64,000 bases of DNA, taken from positions 372,001-436,000 of the forward strand of contig NZ_JABWGN010000007.1 of the NCBI RefSeq assembly GCF_013363975.1, written 5' to 3'. Source of the DNA: Nonomuraea montanisoli (GTDB lineage: Bacteria > Actinomycetota > Actinomycetes > Streptosporangiales > Streptosporangiaceae). A program made the translations under genes and the position numbers. A model generated the notes under the pieces. It did no database searches. It saw nothing but the letters and a program-made list of their open reading frames with translations, and had not been told where the DNA came from. Below are positions 33,438 through 42,723 of the stretch, in pieces (positions within the stretch are counted from its first letter, which is position 1; each line of letters starts with the position of its first letter).

Positions 33438-34694
33438 TCACGACGACGCCTCCCTCGCGCGGCGCGGGTCGGGCGGGAACGCGCCGGCCGCCAGGACGCC
33501 GGCGACGAGCAGCGCCGCGAAGGCCGCGAACGCGCCCCGCAGGTCCCAGCTCGCGGCGAGCGCGCCGAAGGCGATCGTGCCGCCCGCGCGGGCCAGGGCC
33601 TGGCCGGTCTGCGTGATGGCCAGGCCGCTGGCGCGCAGGTGCTCGGGCACGCGGGGCGCGAGGTGCGCCATCAGCACCCCGTCGGTGGCCGCGTAGAACA
33701 GTCCGTGCAGCAGCAGCACGCCGAGCGCCGCGAACGGGCCCTGCCAGGCGGCGGCGAGCAGCGCGTAGGCCGCCGCCAGCAGCGCGTGGCCGGCGACGAA
33801 GACCTTCCAGCCGCCGACCCGGTCGGCGAGCTTGCCCAGCGGGACCGCCGCGAGGAGGAAGACGAGCGAGGTGGCCAGCGGCAGCAGCGGCAGCGTGGCC
33901 GCGCCGAGCCCGGTCTGCCGCTGCACCCCGACGAAGAGGAAGGCGTCGCCGGCCGTGACCAGCCCCAGCATGGTCGCGTACGCGGCCACCCGCCGCAGCG
34001 GGCGCCGGGCCAGCAGCCGCCGGCCGTCCCGCAGGGAGACCTTCGGCCGGGTCCCCGGCGCGACCCGCCGGTCACGCACGAAGCAGGCGAGGATCACCAC
34101 CCCGATCATGGCCAGGCAGAAGCTGGTGACGAAGACCGCGTCGTAGGCGTCGCCGATGGCGGCCACCAGCGCGAACACCGTCACGGGGCCGAGCAGTGCC
34201 CCGGCCGTGTCCAGCGCCCGGTGCACGCCGAAGGCGGCGCCCAGGGCGTGCGGGGGCGTGGCGGCCGTGATGAGGGCGTCGCGGGGAGCCGCCCGCAGCC
34301 CCTTGCCGGCCCGGTCCACGGAGACCGCCGCGCCGATGCCCGCGACGGACCCGCCCACCAGGGGGAACAGCAGCTTTCCCGCGGCCGACAGGCCGTAGCC
34401 CGCCATGGCCACCGCCTTGGGGCGCGCGGAACGGTCGGCCAGATGGCCGCCGGCCAGCCGCAGCAGCGCGCCCGCGCCCGTGTACAGGCCGTCGAGCAGG
34501 CCGAGGTTCAGCAAGCCGGTGCCCAGGCCGTACAGCAGGTACATCGGCAGGAACGCGGTCACCATCTCGGCCGAGATGTCGGTGAAGAAGCTGACCAGGC
34601 CGAGGGCGACCACGGTGGCGGGCACGCGGGCGGCTCCCAGCCGCCCGTTCGCCGCGACCGGGCTCCCGGCGGCCCTGGTGGTGGACAGGTACAC
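33438..34694 (-). CDS. MFS transporter
   Basis: 418 aa with twelve predicted transmembrane helices. Motif A-like LADRSARPKAVAMAGYGLS follows helix 2 and DRAGKGLRAAPRDALITAAT follows helix 4, as in the YfkF/drug-type MFS proteins with FFTDISAEMVTAFLP near the start. GTG start at 34694 with AGGAGGG six bases upstream. Substrate unknown. First gene of a likely two-gene operon with the propeller protein. Confidence 0.85.
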   Translation of the reverse strand: MYLSTTRAAGSPVAANGRLGAARVPATVVALGLVSFFTDISAEMVTAFLPMYLLYGLGTGLLNLGLLDGLYTGAGALLRLAGGHLADRSARPKAVAMAGYGLSAAGKLLFPLVGGSVAGIGAAVSVDRAGKGLRAAPRDALITAATPPHALGAAFGVHRALDTAGALLGPVTVFALVAAIGDAYDAVFVTSFCLAMIGVVILACFVRDRRVAPGTRPKVSLRDGRRLLARRPLRRVAAYATMLGLVTAGDAFLFVGVQRQTGLGAATLPLLPLATSLVFLLAAVPLGKLADRVGGWKVFVAGHALLAAAYALLAAAWQGPFAALGVLLLHGLFYAATDGVLMAHLAPRVPEHLRASGLAITQTGQALARAGGTIAFGALAASWDLRGAFAAFAALLVAGVLAAGAFPPDPRRAREASS

Positions 34695-34793
34695 GGTTCA
34701 CCCTCCTGAGGAGCGGGGGATCGGGCGCGCGGGGAGCGGAGGGGCCGTCCGCGACCCCGCGCGCGGTCAGAAGGTCATCAGGGAACGGGCAGG

Positions 34794-37319
34794 TCAGAAG
34801 GTCAGGCTCCAGGAGTTCAGGACGCCGTCGTCCTGGTCGAGGGTGTCCTTCACCCGGAGCAGCCAGCGCCCGTCCGCCGGCGTGCCCGTCGCGTTCACGG
34901 TGGTGCCGACCGTGAGGTCGGCCCCGTCCTCCTTGCTGTGCGCGGCCTTGATCGGGAAGGTGCGCCCGTCGGGGGCGACCAGCTCCACGGCGAGGTCGCC
35001 GCGGTAGGGATGGGAGACGCGGGCGTCCACCCGCAGGGCGGACGGCGCGTCGCCCGCCTGGCCGGTGACCGTGATCGGGCTCTCCACGTCGCCGCGGTCC
35101 GGCACCGGGGACGCGGTGTCGTTGCGGAAGACGGCTCCCCCGCCGGACGAGGTGATCTGCACGTCGTCGATCGCCGCCTCGACGAGGCTCGCCGTCCCGG
35201 CGTCCGCCGCCTCGACGACGATCCGGACGCTCTGCCCGGCGAAGGCGGACAGGTCGGCGGTGAGCGTCTTCCAGGCGCCGTCCAGGTCGGTGGAGGCGGT
35301 GCCGGTCCGCTCCAGCACGGTGGTGGTCGAGGAGGCGCCGGCCACCTTGACGCGGAGGTAGTCGTCGGGGCCGGAGTTGTCGCGGTGGGCGAACGTGTGC
35401 GACAGCTTCAGCGTGGACGGGCCGGAGGGCAGCGCGATGGCCGGGGAGCGGACGGTCGTGACGCCGCCGTCCACGTCGTTGGCGCCCGGCCCGGACCCGG
35501 CCAGCCGGCCGGTGACCAGGGCGTTGACGCCGCTGGTCGTGCTGCCGAGCTGCTTGACGCCCTCCTCCTGGGTCTCCTCGGGGTCACCGCGCTCCCACCG
35601 GCCGCCGGTGGCGGTGTCGGTGCCGGCGGCGTTCACGGTCCAGCCCCGGTCGGTCTCGAAGTCGTCGGAGAAGACGGTCGTGCCGCCCCCGCCGCCGACG
35701 GAGAGCTGCACGGCGGCCGTCCTGGTGAGCGAGCCGGACGTGCCGGTCACGGTCAGGGTGTGGGTGCCGGCCGGCGTGCCCGCGGCCGCCGACACGGTGA
35801 GCGTGGCGTTCGCCGTACCGCCGGAGCCGACCGTCACCGAGGCGGGCGCGATCGTCGCGGTGACGCCCGAGGGCTGTCCCGAGACGGTGAGCTGGGCCGT
35901 GCCGGCGAAGCCGTTCTGGCTCGCGACCCGCACGGTCGAGGTGGCCGAGGCGCCGGGGGCGACGCTCAGCGAGGAGGGCTGGGCGCTCACCGCGAAGTCC
36001 GGCGCGGTCGAGCCCGCCTTGTGGCAGGTGCCCGTGCCGCTGTCGGTGAACGTCCGGCCGGCGATCGGCACGAAGTCGAACCGGTAGCCGGTGCTGGACA
36101 GGGTGAGCTTGAGCACGCCGTGCGTGTTGGAGTTCTTGGCCTGCAGGTTGGCGGGGTTGCTGGAACCGAGCGAGTAGAAGCTCCGGCCGCCGGTGCCGAC
36201 GAGGATCTCCCTGATGCCGTTCGGGTCGGCGTTGCCCTGGGAGTCCTGCAGGGTCCAGCGCTGGTAGTTGTGGTCGTGGCCGGCCAGCATGAGGTCGGCC
36301 TTGTAGTCGTAGAGGGCCTTCCACAGCGGCCTGGTGTTGGTGGCCGCTCCGTGCTCGCCGACGTTGTAGAGCGGGTGGTGCAGGTAGGCCGCGGTGCACG
36401 GCTTGGTGGTGGCGGCGAGGTCCTGGCGCAGCCACTTCTCCTGCTCGGAGCCGGCGCTCATCGAGATGTTGCTGTTGAGCGCGACGAAGTGCCAGTCGCC
36501 GATGTCCCAGCTGTAGTAGCCCTTGCCGCGTGCTCCGGCGCGGGCGCCGAAGTAGTCGAAGTAGCCCGACGCGCCGGAGGTCTTGTACTCGTGGTTGCCG
36601 GGAGTGGGGTAGGTCTTGTCGAAGAAGGCGCCCCAGGTCTGCTTGTAGGCGCCGTTGTACTCACTGAGCTTGCCGCTCTCGTAGGCGTTGTCGCCCGCGG
36701 TGAACACGGCGGCCGGCTTGATGGTGCCGGTGATGAGCTTCGCGGTGTCGGAGCAGGCGGTGCCGCAGATGTCTCCCGCCCCGGCCACGACGACCTCGGC
36801 CGCCTCCAGGGCCTGCGTGCCGGCCTGGTAGCCGTCGATGGCGTACGCGCTGGACGGGTCGCTGAAGTGCGGTTTCACCGTGACGCAGTCGCCGCGCAGG
36901 GCCCGGGTGGTGAAGGTCCGGTCGCGCCAGGCGTCCCCGGTGAACCGGAAGGAGCCGCCCGCCGAGCCGGTGACGGTCAGGCTGTCGTCGCCGCGCAGGT
37001 CGAGCCGGGTGAAGCGCAGGCGCAGCCAGGTTGCGCCGGAGCCGCACACCTGGCGGGCGGCAGCGCCCGCGGCGGATCCGGACACGGCGGCGGCGGCCGT
37101 GCCGGCGCCGCCCTCGGCGAGCTGCGGCACGGCTGCCGCGGCCGGCGGCTCCTGCGCCGCCGTACGGACGGAGGCGGCGGCCTGGACGGGGAGGGAGGCT
37201 TCGGTGGGTGGGGAGGTGGCGGCCTGGGCTTGGACTGTCGGTCCCGCGCCGAGCGCGGCCAGCATCGCCAGGCCCGCCGTGCCGGACAGCATCCGGCGGC
37301 GTTCGTGGTGACGGATCAC
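34794..37319 (-). CDS. Secreted metallophosphoesterase with Ig-like and P domains
   Basis: 841 aa, signal peptide at residues about 10-34 (cleavage after VQAQA). Metallophosphoesterase core at about 180-440: VVAGAGDIC, FTAGDNAYESG, TPGNHEYKT, AYLHHPLYN and LMLAGHDHNYQRW supply the metal ligands. Then an Ig-like region (SVAPGASATSTVRVASQNGF), a region starting FSDDFETDRGWTVNAAG resembling a carbohydrate-binding jelly roll, and a C-terminal P domain (VSHPYRGDLAVELVAPDGRT, ending LNSWSLTF). Acts outside the cell; substrate unknown. Confidence 0.9.
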   Translation of the reverse strand: MIRHHERRRMLSGTAGLAMLAALGAGPTVQAQAATSPPTEASLPVQAAASVRTAAQEPPAAAAVPQLAEGGAGTAAAAVSGSAAGAAARQVCGSGATWLRLRFTRLDLRGDDSLTVTGSAGGSFRFTGDAWRDRTFTTRALRGDCVTVKPHFSDPSSAYAIDGYQAGTQALEAAEVVVAGAGDICGTACSDTAKLITGTIKPAAVFTAGDNAYESGKLSEYNGAYKQTWGAFFDKTYPTPGNHEYKTSGASGYFDYFGARAGARGKGYYSWDIGDWHFVALNSNISMSAGSEQEKWLRQDLAATTKPCTAAYLHHPLYNVGEHGAATNTRPLWKALYDYKADLMLAGHDHNYQRWTLQDSQGNADPNGIREILVGTGGRSFYSLGSSNPANLQAKNSNTHGVLKLTLSSTGYRFDFVPIAGRTFTDSGTGTCHKAGSTAPDFAVSAQPSSLSVAPGASATSTVRVASQNGFAGTAQLTVSGQPSGVTATIAPASVTVGSGGTANATLTVSAAAGTPAGTHTLTVTGTSGSLTRTAAVQLSVGGGGGTTVFSDDFETDRGWTVNAAGTDTATGGRWERGDPEETQEEGVKQLGSTTSGVNALVTGRLAGSGPGANDVDGGVTTVRSPAIALPSGPSTLKLSHTFAHRDNSGPDDYLRVKVAGASSTTTVLERTGTASTDLDGAWKTLTADLSAFAGQSVRIVVEAADAGTASLVEAAIDDVQITSSGGGAVFRNDTASPVPDRGDVESPITVTGQAGDAPSALRVDARVSHPYRGDLAVELVAPDGRTFPIKAAHSKEDGADLTVGTTVNATGTPADGRWLLRVKDTLDQDDGVLNSWSLTF

Positions 37320-37655
37320 GGACGGTGTTCCTCTCGTGTGGGGTTCGGGTGAGGTGGCTCCGTGGGCCCCACGGCGATCGGAAAGTTACCCGCCGCACGC
37401 ACACAGTCAATGGCGCTGTCGGACGGGCTGACAGCATTCAGTGAATTGCGGGGCGGTGCGCGGGCAGGTCAGCCCGAGTCGTGCCTGGCCGGGGCGCGGG
37501 CCAACACGTGCCGTTCCGCGAATTGACGCCACCGCGCCACCCGCTATGACGCCATTTATGGGGATTTATGGCTATTTAGGGTTGGGGTTGTGGCGCATTG
37601 CTGCCAGTGACACACCTTCCCCCACAACGGCGGCGTTCGGCATGACCTTCACCCC
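37320..37655. promoter_or_regulatory. Divergent control region, phosphatase / subtilisin
   Basis: 336 bases without a gene. Contains the inverted repeat GCTGTC...GACAGC (37415-37420 with 37430-37435, 9-base spacer) and an A/T-rich stretch at 37548-37582 with repeated ATTTATGG. The A/T-rich part probably includes the promoter of the protease gene. A related inverted repeat precedes the 40268 gene. Confidence 0.45.
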
Positions 37656-39212
37656 ATGAGACGACTCACCCGCGCCCTGGCCGTCGGGGCCGTCGCCGCC
37701 GCGACACTCGCGGCCTCGACCGGCGCCGCACTCGCCGGGCCCCCCTCACCCACGCCGGGCACGATCCGCGCCGCAGAGCCCGGCAGTGCCCTCCAGGACC
37801 ACTACATCGTCGTCCTCAAGGACACGCGCGACTTACGCTCCCGCGGCGTCCCACCGGCCGCGAAGGACCTCGCCGACCGGTACGGCGGAGCGGTCACCCG
37901 CACCTACTCCGCCGCCCTCCAGGGCTTCGCCGTCGCGATGTCGCGGGACGAGGCCGAACGGCTCGCTGCCGACCCGTCCGTGGCCTACGTCGAGCAGGAC
38001 GCGACGGCGACGGTCGCCGAGCGCCAGGACGACCCGCCGAGCTGGGGCCTGGACCGGATCGACCAGCGCGACCTGCCGCTGTCGCGCTCGTACACCTACG
38101 GCGGAACCGCCGACGGCGTCCGCGTCTACGTGATCGACACGGGCATCCGCGCCACCCACACCGACTTCGGCGGGCGCGCCTCCTTCGGCAGGGACCTGCT
38201 CGACGGCGACGACGACGCCAGCGACTGCAACGGGCACGGCACCCACGTCGCCGGCACGATCGCCGGCACCCGCCACGGGGTGGCCAAGAAGGCCAGGGTG
38301 ATCGCCGTACGCGTGCTCGGCTGCGACGGGAGGGGGCCGAACTCCGGCGTGCTCGGCGGCGTCGACTGGATCGCGGCCCACACCACCGGGCCCGCGGTGG
38401 TCAACGTCAGCGTGAAGACCTCGCCGAGCTCCGCGCTGACCGACGCGATCCGTGCGTCGGTGGCCAAGGGGTACACCTACGTGGCCGCGGCGGCCAACGA
38501 CAACGCCGACGCCTGCAAGGTCGGTCCGGCCAACATCCCGGAGGTCATCACGGTCGGGGCGACCAACCGCGACGACAGCCGGCGCGGCACCTCCAACTGG
38601 GGCAGGTGCCTCGACCTGTTCGCCCCCGGCGGGGACATCACCTCGGCATGGCACACCAGTGACACCGCCACCAACACGATCAGCGGCACGTCGATGGCCT
38701 CGCCGCACGTGGCCGGCGCCGCCGCGCTCTACCTGGGCGCCCATCCCGGCGCCACCCCGGCGCAGATCTCCGACGCGATCGTGGCGGCGGCGACCACGGG
38801 CAAGGTGACCAACGCGGGGAGCGGCTCGCCCAACCGGCTGCTGTACGTCGCGCCCGCGGCCGCGGCCTGCGGCCCGTTCACCGACGCGGAGGGCGCCGCG
38901 CTGGCCGACCGCGCGACGGTCGAGCGGCCCGTCGCGGTCAGCGGCTGCGCCGGATCCGGCTCGGCCGCGGCCAAGGTCACCGTGGACGTCCGGCACGCGT
39001 ACCGTGGCGACCTCGTCGTCGACCTGGTCGCGCCGGACGGGACGAGCTACCCGCTCAAGAGCGCGAAACCCGACGACGCCGCGGCCGACCTGGCGGCCGA
39101 GTACCCGGTCGACCTCGGCGCCGAGACGCGTGAGGGCACCTGGCGGCTGCGCGTGCGCGACGCGTACAAGATCGACACGGGACGGATCGTCTCCTGGAGC
39201 CTCACCATGTGA
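37656..39212 (+). CDS. Secreted subtilisin-like protease (S8) with P domain
   Basis: 518 aa preproprotein. Signal peptide to about residue 28, I9 propeptide (HYIVVLKDTRDLR...VAYVEQDATATV) and S8 catalytic domain with Asp161 (VIDTGIRATHTDFGG), His194 (NGHGTHVAGT) and Ser346 (SGTSMASPHVAG). The C-terminal about 90 residues form a proprotein-convertase P domain (VRHAYRGDLVVDLVAPDGTS, ending IVSWSLTM), closely matching that of the divergent phosphatase. An extracellular protease of the aqualysin/proteinase K branch. Confidence 0.95.
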   Translation: MRRLTRALAVGAVAAATLAASTGAALAGPPSPTPGTIRAAEPGSALQDHYIVVLKDTRDLRSRGVPPAAKDLADRYGGAVTRTYSAALQGFAVAMSRDEAERLAADPSVAYVEQDATATVAERQDDPPSWGLDRIDQRDLPLSRSYTYGGTADGVRVYVIDTGIRATHTDFGGRASFGRDLLDGDDDASDCNGHGTHVAGTIAGTRHGVAKKARVIAVRVLGCDGRGPNSGVLGGVDWIAAHTTGPAVVNVSVKTSPSSALTDAIRASVAKGYTYVAAAANDNADACKVGPANIPEVITVGATNRDDSRRGTSNWGRCLDLFAPGGDITSAWHTSDTATNTISGTSMASPHVAGAAALYLGAHPGATPAQISDAIVAAATTGKVTNAGSGSPNRLLYVAPAAAACGPFTDAEGAALADRATVERPVAVSGCAGSGSAAAKVTVDVRHAYRGDLVVDLVAPDGTSYPLKSAKPDDAAADLAAEYPVDLGAETREGTWRLRVRDAYKIDTGRIVSWSLTM

Positions 39213-39218
39213 GCGCTG

Positions 39219-40061
39219 TCAGGCGTACCGCTCCAGCCAGGCCACGATGTGGTCGACGTAGCTGTCGACGTACTTCAGCGGCTTGCCGCCGAGTTCGAGG
39301 ACCGCGACGAGGTGGTCCACGCCGAAGGTGCGCTCCCAGACGCGGGCGCGCCGGTAGGTGTCGCCGTCGACGGCCTGGCGGAGGTTGTCCCAGCCGTGCC
39401 ACGCCATGAACGCGGCGTCGATCGCGGGATCGAACAGGTGAGCCCGATCCCAGTCGAGGACGCCGATCAGCCGGCCGTCCGCGCCCCAGTGGACGTTGCT
39501 CCCCACGAGATCGCCGTGGACGAGCGTGTCGGGCACCGGTTCGAGGGCCATCGCCTCCGCCAGGCGCCGCCGGCCCTCCTCGCGCCACTTCTCGGGGAAC
39601 CGCGGGACGACCTCCTCGGCCAGGATCGCCGCCCAGTTGTCGCGGCCCTCGTGCTCGCGCGGCGCGGGCAGCACGGCGCGCAGCTCCGGGGTGACGGGCA
39701 GCTCCCGGATGGCCCTGAGCAGCGCGCCGGTCCCCGCGGGGTCGCCCGCGCCCTCGGGGAGCCCGGCGCCGCCGATCCACGACACGGCGACGGCCGCCCG
39801 CTCCTCGAACCTCGTCACCGGCGTCAGCGGCTCGGGGACGGCGAAGGGGAGTCCGGCGGCGGCGATCAGCCGCAGCACCTCGGTACGGCGCGGCAGGGCC
39901 TCGGCCCCGGTGGGGCGCCGGCTGACGCGCACGGCGGCGACACCGGGCAGCAGGACGACGTCGTGGATCCCGCCCCGGACGAGCCGCGCCGAGCCGAGGG
40001 AGGTCCCCGGCAGGAGCGCGTCGGCTATCGCCAGCAGGTCGTCGGGTACCCGGTCGGTCAT
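39219..40061 (-). CDS. Aminoglycoside phosphotransferase-family protein
   Basis: 280 aa from ATG 40061; an in-frame ATG at 40091 adds ten residues. Kinase-like APH fold: N-terminal RLVRGGIHDVVLLPGVAAVR, catalytic loop LVHGDLVGSNVHW and metal-binding VLDWDRAHLFDPAIDAAF. The family phosphorylates antibiotics or small metabolites; the substrate cannot be told. Convergent with the protease gene (6-base gap). Confidence 0.88.
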   Translation of the reverse strand: MTDRVPDDLLAIADALLPGTSLGSARLVRGGIHDVVLLPGVAAVRVSRRPTGAEALPRRTEVLRLIAAAGLPFAVPEPLTPVTRFEERAAVAVSWIGGAGLPEGAGDPAGTGALLRAIRELPVTPELRAVLPAPREHEGRDNWAAILAEEVVPRFPEKWREEGRRRLAEAMALEPVPDTLVHGDLVGSNVHWGADGRLIGVLDWDRAHLFDPAIDAAFMAWHGWDNLRQAVDGDTYRRARVWERTFGVDHLVAVLELGGKPLKYVDSYVDHIVAWLERYA

Positions 40062-40183
40062 GCGTCGGCTGCTCCCGGTCGTGGTGGCCATGTGATCAGA
40101 AGGCGCGGCGGTGCGGTCAGGCGGCTGCTTCCCCGGTCCTCGCGTCCGGCCCCGGTCGGCGTCGCGCTGACGCCTCAGCGGAC

Positions 40184-40216
40184 CGCTGTCAGCGGACGGC
40201 GAGTGCGCTGACAGCG
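40184..40216. promoter_or_regulatory. Long inverted repeat upstream of the erythromycin-esterase-like gene
   Basis: CGCTGTCAGC (40184-40193) and GCTGACAGCG (40207-40216) are perfect 10-base arms with a 13-base spacer, ending 51 bases before the ATG. The core GCTGTC/GACAGC also occurs as an inverted repeat at 37415-37435 between the secreted phosphatase and protease genes, so a shared regulator is possible. Confidence 0.5.
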
Positions 40217-40267
40217 TGGTCCAGAAGGCTCTGGTCCGTCAACAGCGATCCCCTCACGTATCGGAAC

Positions 40268-41647
40268 ATGACTGTGAACACGAAGACCCGGGCCGGTGTG
40301 CTGGCCCTCAGCCTTGCCCTAACCACCGCCGGCGCCGCCGCGGGCGCCTCGGCGGCCGCCGCCGGCACCGGTGACGCGAAGGTGGTGGCCGCGCTCGACG
40401 CCGTGGCCAAGCCGCTGGCCTCCACCTCCCCTCGGGGCGGCATGCGCGACCTGGACGCGTTCGGGGCGATGGTGGCGGGCGCGAAGGTGGTCGGCGTCGG
40501 CGAGGCGACGCACAGCACCGCCGAGTTCTACACGCTCAACCACCGGCTCTTCCGCTACCTGGTCACCGAGAAGGGGTTCACCACCTTCGCCCGGGAGCTG
40601 AGCTGGAGCACCGGCGTGCGGCTCAACGACTACGTCCTCAACGGCGAGGGCGACCCGCGCACGATCATGCACGACGAGGTCAAGGGCCCCTACGACCTGT
40701 TCGACAACCAGGAGTTCCTCGGCCTGCTCACCTGGATGCGCTCCTACAACGCCACCCACCAGGCCAAGGTCCAGTTCATGGGCGCCGACCTGCTCTACCC
40801 CGGTGACGTCCTGTTCGACAAGGTCCTCGGCTACGTCGCCGAGCACCACCCCGACCTGACGCCCGAGTTCACCAAGCTGTACGAGGGGCTGCGGCCGACC
40901 ACCCCGAACGCGGGCGAGTACATGGGCATCGCGCTGTCCCAGCCGCTGGAGACCCGCAAGGACAACGCCCGGCGCGCCACCGAGGCGCTCAAGCTCCTCC
41001 AGCAGCAGAAGGCCGGCGGCGAGGACTACCCGTGGGCGGTGCAGCACGCCCGCGCCCTGTCGCAGACCTTCACCGACTTCGCCTTCGACCAGGCCACCGC
41101 CGAGGGGCGCCGGCAGGCCCAGGAGTACCGCGACACCGCGCTGGCCGACAACGTCGTCTGGTGGAACCGCACGACCGGCCACAAGATCCAGGTGTCGGGG
41201 CTGAACGCGCACCTCAGCTACACCCCGATCGACACCATGTTCGTGCCCAGCCCGATGGGCGGCATCCTGCGCGAGCGCCTCGGCGACCGCTTCCTCACCG
41301 TCGGCACCTCCTTCGACCAGGGCGGCTACAACTTTTTGATCGACAAGGGCGAGTGCCCGGCCGGCTCGCGCCCGGCCGAGCGGCCCCTTGCCTGCAAGGG
41401 CTCGGTGCCGACCGCCGGGGCGGACTACAACGAGTACGTGCTGGACCAGGTCCGCCACCGTGACTTCATCCTCGACACCCGCACCGCGCCGCAGCCCGCC
41501 CGGGCGTGGCTGGCGCAGGCCCGCTCCTCCCGCCTGATCGGCGGCGGCTTCTGGTCGCCGGAGCAGGCGACCAAGGTGGCGCTCGGCAAGTCGTTCGACG
41601 TGGTGATCCACCTGCACCGGGTCAGGGCCGCCAAGCTCCTGCCGTGA
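40268..41647 (+). CDS. Secreted erythromycin esterase-family protein
   Basis: 459 aa. Signal peptide to about residue 30 (VLALSLALTTAGAAAGASAA). Family blocks: VVGVGEATHSTAEFYTLNHR, TTFARELSWSTGVRLNDYVL and YDLFDNQEFLGLLTWMRSYN, with the conserved Glu and His of the Ere active site. Known members hydrolyse macrolides, but many relatives have other substrates. Being secreted is less usual for a resistance enzyme. Confidence 0.88.
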   Translation: MTVNTKTRAGVLALSLALTTAGAAAGASAAAAGTGDAKVVAALDAVAKPLASTSPRGGMRDLDAFGAMVAGAKVVGVGEATHSTAEFYTLNHRLFRYLVTEKGFTTFARELSWSTGVRLNDYVLNGEGDPRTIMHDEVKGPYDLFDNQEFLGLLTWMRSYNATHQAKVQFMGADLLYPGDVLFDKVLGYVAEHHPDLTPEFTKLYEGLRPTTPNAGEYMGIALSQPLETRKDNARRATEALKLLQQQKAGGEDYPWAVQHARALSQTFTDFAFDQATAEGRRQAQEYRDTALADNVVWWNRTTGHKIQVSGLNAHLSYTPIDTMFVPSPMGGILRERLGDRFLTVGTSFDQGGYNFLIDKGECPAGSRPAERPLACKGSVPTAGADYNEYVLDQVRHRDFILDTRTAPQPARAWLAQARSSRLIGGGFWSPEQATKVALGKSFDVVIHLHRVRAAKLLP

Positions 41648-41722
41648 CACGCGGGAACCGGACGACGGCGGCCAGGCGGCCGGCGTCGTCCGGTCCGGTG
41701 GGGCAGGTCTGGAAGAGCCCCC

Positions 41723-42670
41723 TTACTGGGGAGCGTCGAAGGTCCACACGGCGCGCGCGCCGGGGCCGACGGAGAGGGTCGAGCGGCCGATCCGCTCCTC
41801 GGTCATGTACGCGAGGGACTTGTTGAGCACGAAGTCGACCTGCTTCAGGCCGGCCTGCTCGCGCGGAACGGAGTCGAGCTGGATCCGGGTGCCGCCGCCC
41901 GTCGCGACGACGCCGCCGTTCGCGAGGGACTGGACGGTGAACCCGCCGGCGCGCAGCAGCGGCACCATGGTGGCCAGGTCGCGGGCCGGGACGCCCATGC
42001 GGATGGCGGTGATGTCGCGCATCAGGCGGTCGCGGTAGTCGTCGGGCAGGTAGCGCTCGCGGCCGACGTCACCGGGGAAGCTCTCCGGCTCGGTCTTGCT
42101 GCGCGGGTCGGCGAAGTACTCCGGCAGGTACTCCATCGCCCAGGGGTCGAAGGCCTCGTACTGGTCGCTGAAGGTGCGGATGGTGTCGAACCACGGCACC
42201 TTGACGCCGTCGCCGAAGTCACGCGTCTGGCGGTACGGGACCGGGGTGATCTTCTGGGCCTTCAGCCGCTCGGTGACCGTGGCGAGGTCGCCGGCGCGCT
42301 CGGTCGAGACGCCCATGCCGGCGGAGCCGAACTCGGCGTCCTGGCCGGGCAGGTCGCCGACCGAGAACAGTTCGAGGTAGGTCTCCCGGCCCTTCAGGTA
42401 GCGGCCCTTCCAGGTCATCCCGCCGCCGGTCGTGGTGCGGACCTCGAAGTTGGCGAACTTCTTCAGGTACTCGGAGTTCTCGACCGCGTCGGCGGTCTCC
42501 TTGTCCACGACGCTGTAGGCGTGGTTGTAGAACAGCAGCTGACGGTCGGTCTTCGGCTGGGTGTCGTCGGCCAACGCCGCGCTCGCGCCTCCGGCGACCG
42601 CCCCGGTCAGCGCGACGGTGAACGCCGCGGTGAGGACGGTGATCGTCCGTAAGGTTCGGTTAATCAGCAT
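41723..42670 (-). CDS. Secreted DUF5829-like protein
   Basis: 315 aa from ATG 42670; the frame is open much further but overlaps the sigma factor gene. Signal peptide RTITVLTAAFTVALTGAVAG ending near ALA-DDTQ. Mature part begins LLFYNHAYSVVDKETADAVE and includes TGGGMTWKGRYLKGRETYLE and YRQTRDFGDGVKVPWFDTIR. I believe this is the DUF5829 family, function unknown; the first part recalls VOC-like folds. Confidence 0.7.
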   Translation of the reverse strand: MLINRTLRTITVLTAAFTVALTGAVAGGASAALADDTQPKTDRQLLFYNHAYSVVDKETADAVENSEYLKKFANFEVRTTTGGGMTWKGRYLKGRETYLELFSVGDLPGQDAEFGSAGMGVSTERAGDLATVTERLKAQKITPVPYRQTRDFGDGVKVPWFDTIRTFSDQYEAFDPWAMEYLPEYFADPRSKTEPESFPGDVGRERYLPDDYRDRLMRDITAIRMGVPARDLATMVPLLRAGGFTVQSLANGGVVATGGGTRIQLDSVPREQAGLKQVDFVLNKSLAYMTEERIGRSTLSVGPGARAVWTFDAPQ

Positions 42671-42723
42671 GTGCGTGATCTTAGGCAGGTAATGATCATC
42701 TCCACTGAGGATTTGACAAACCC

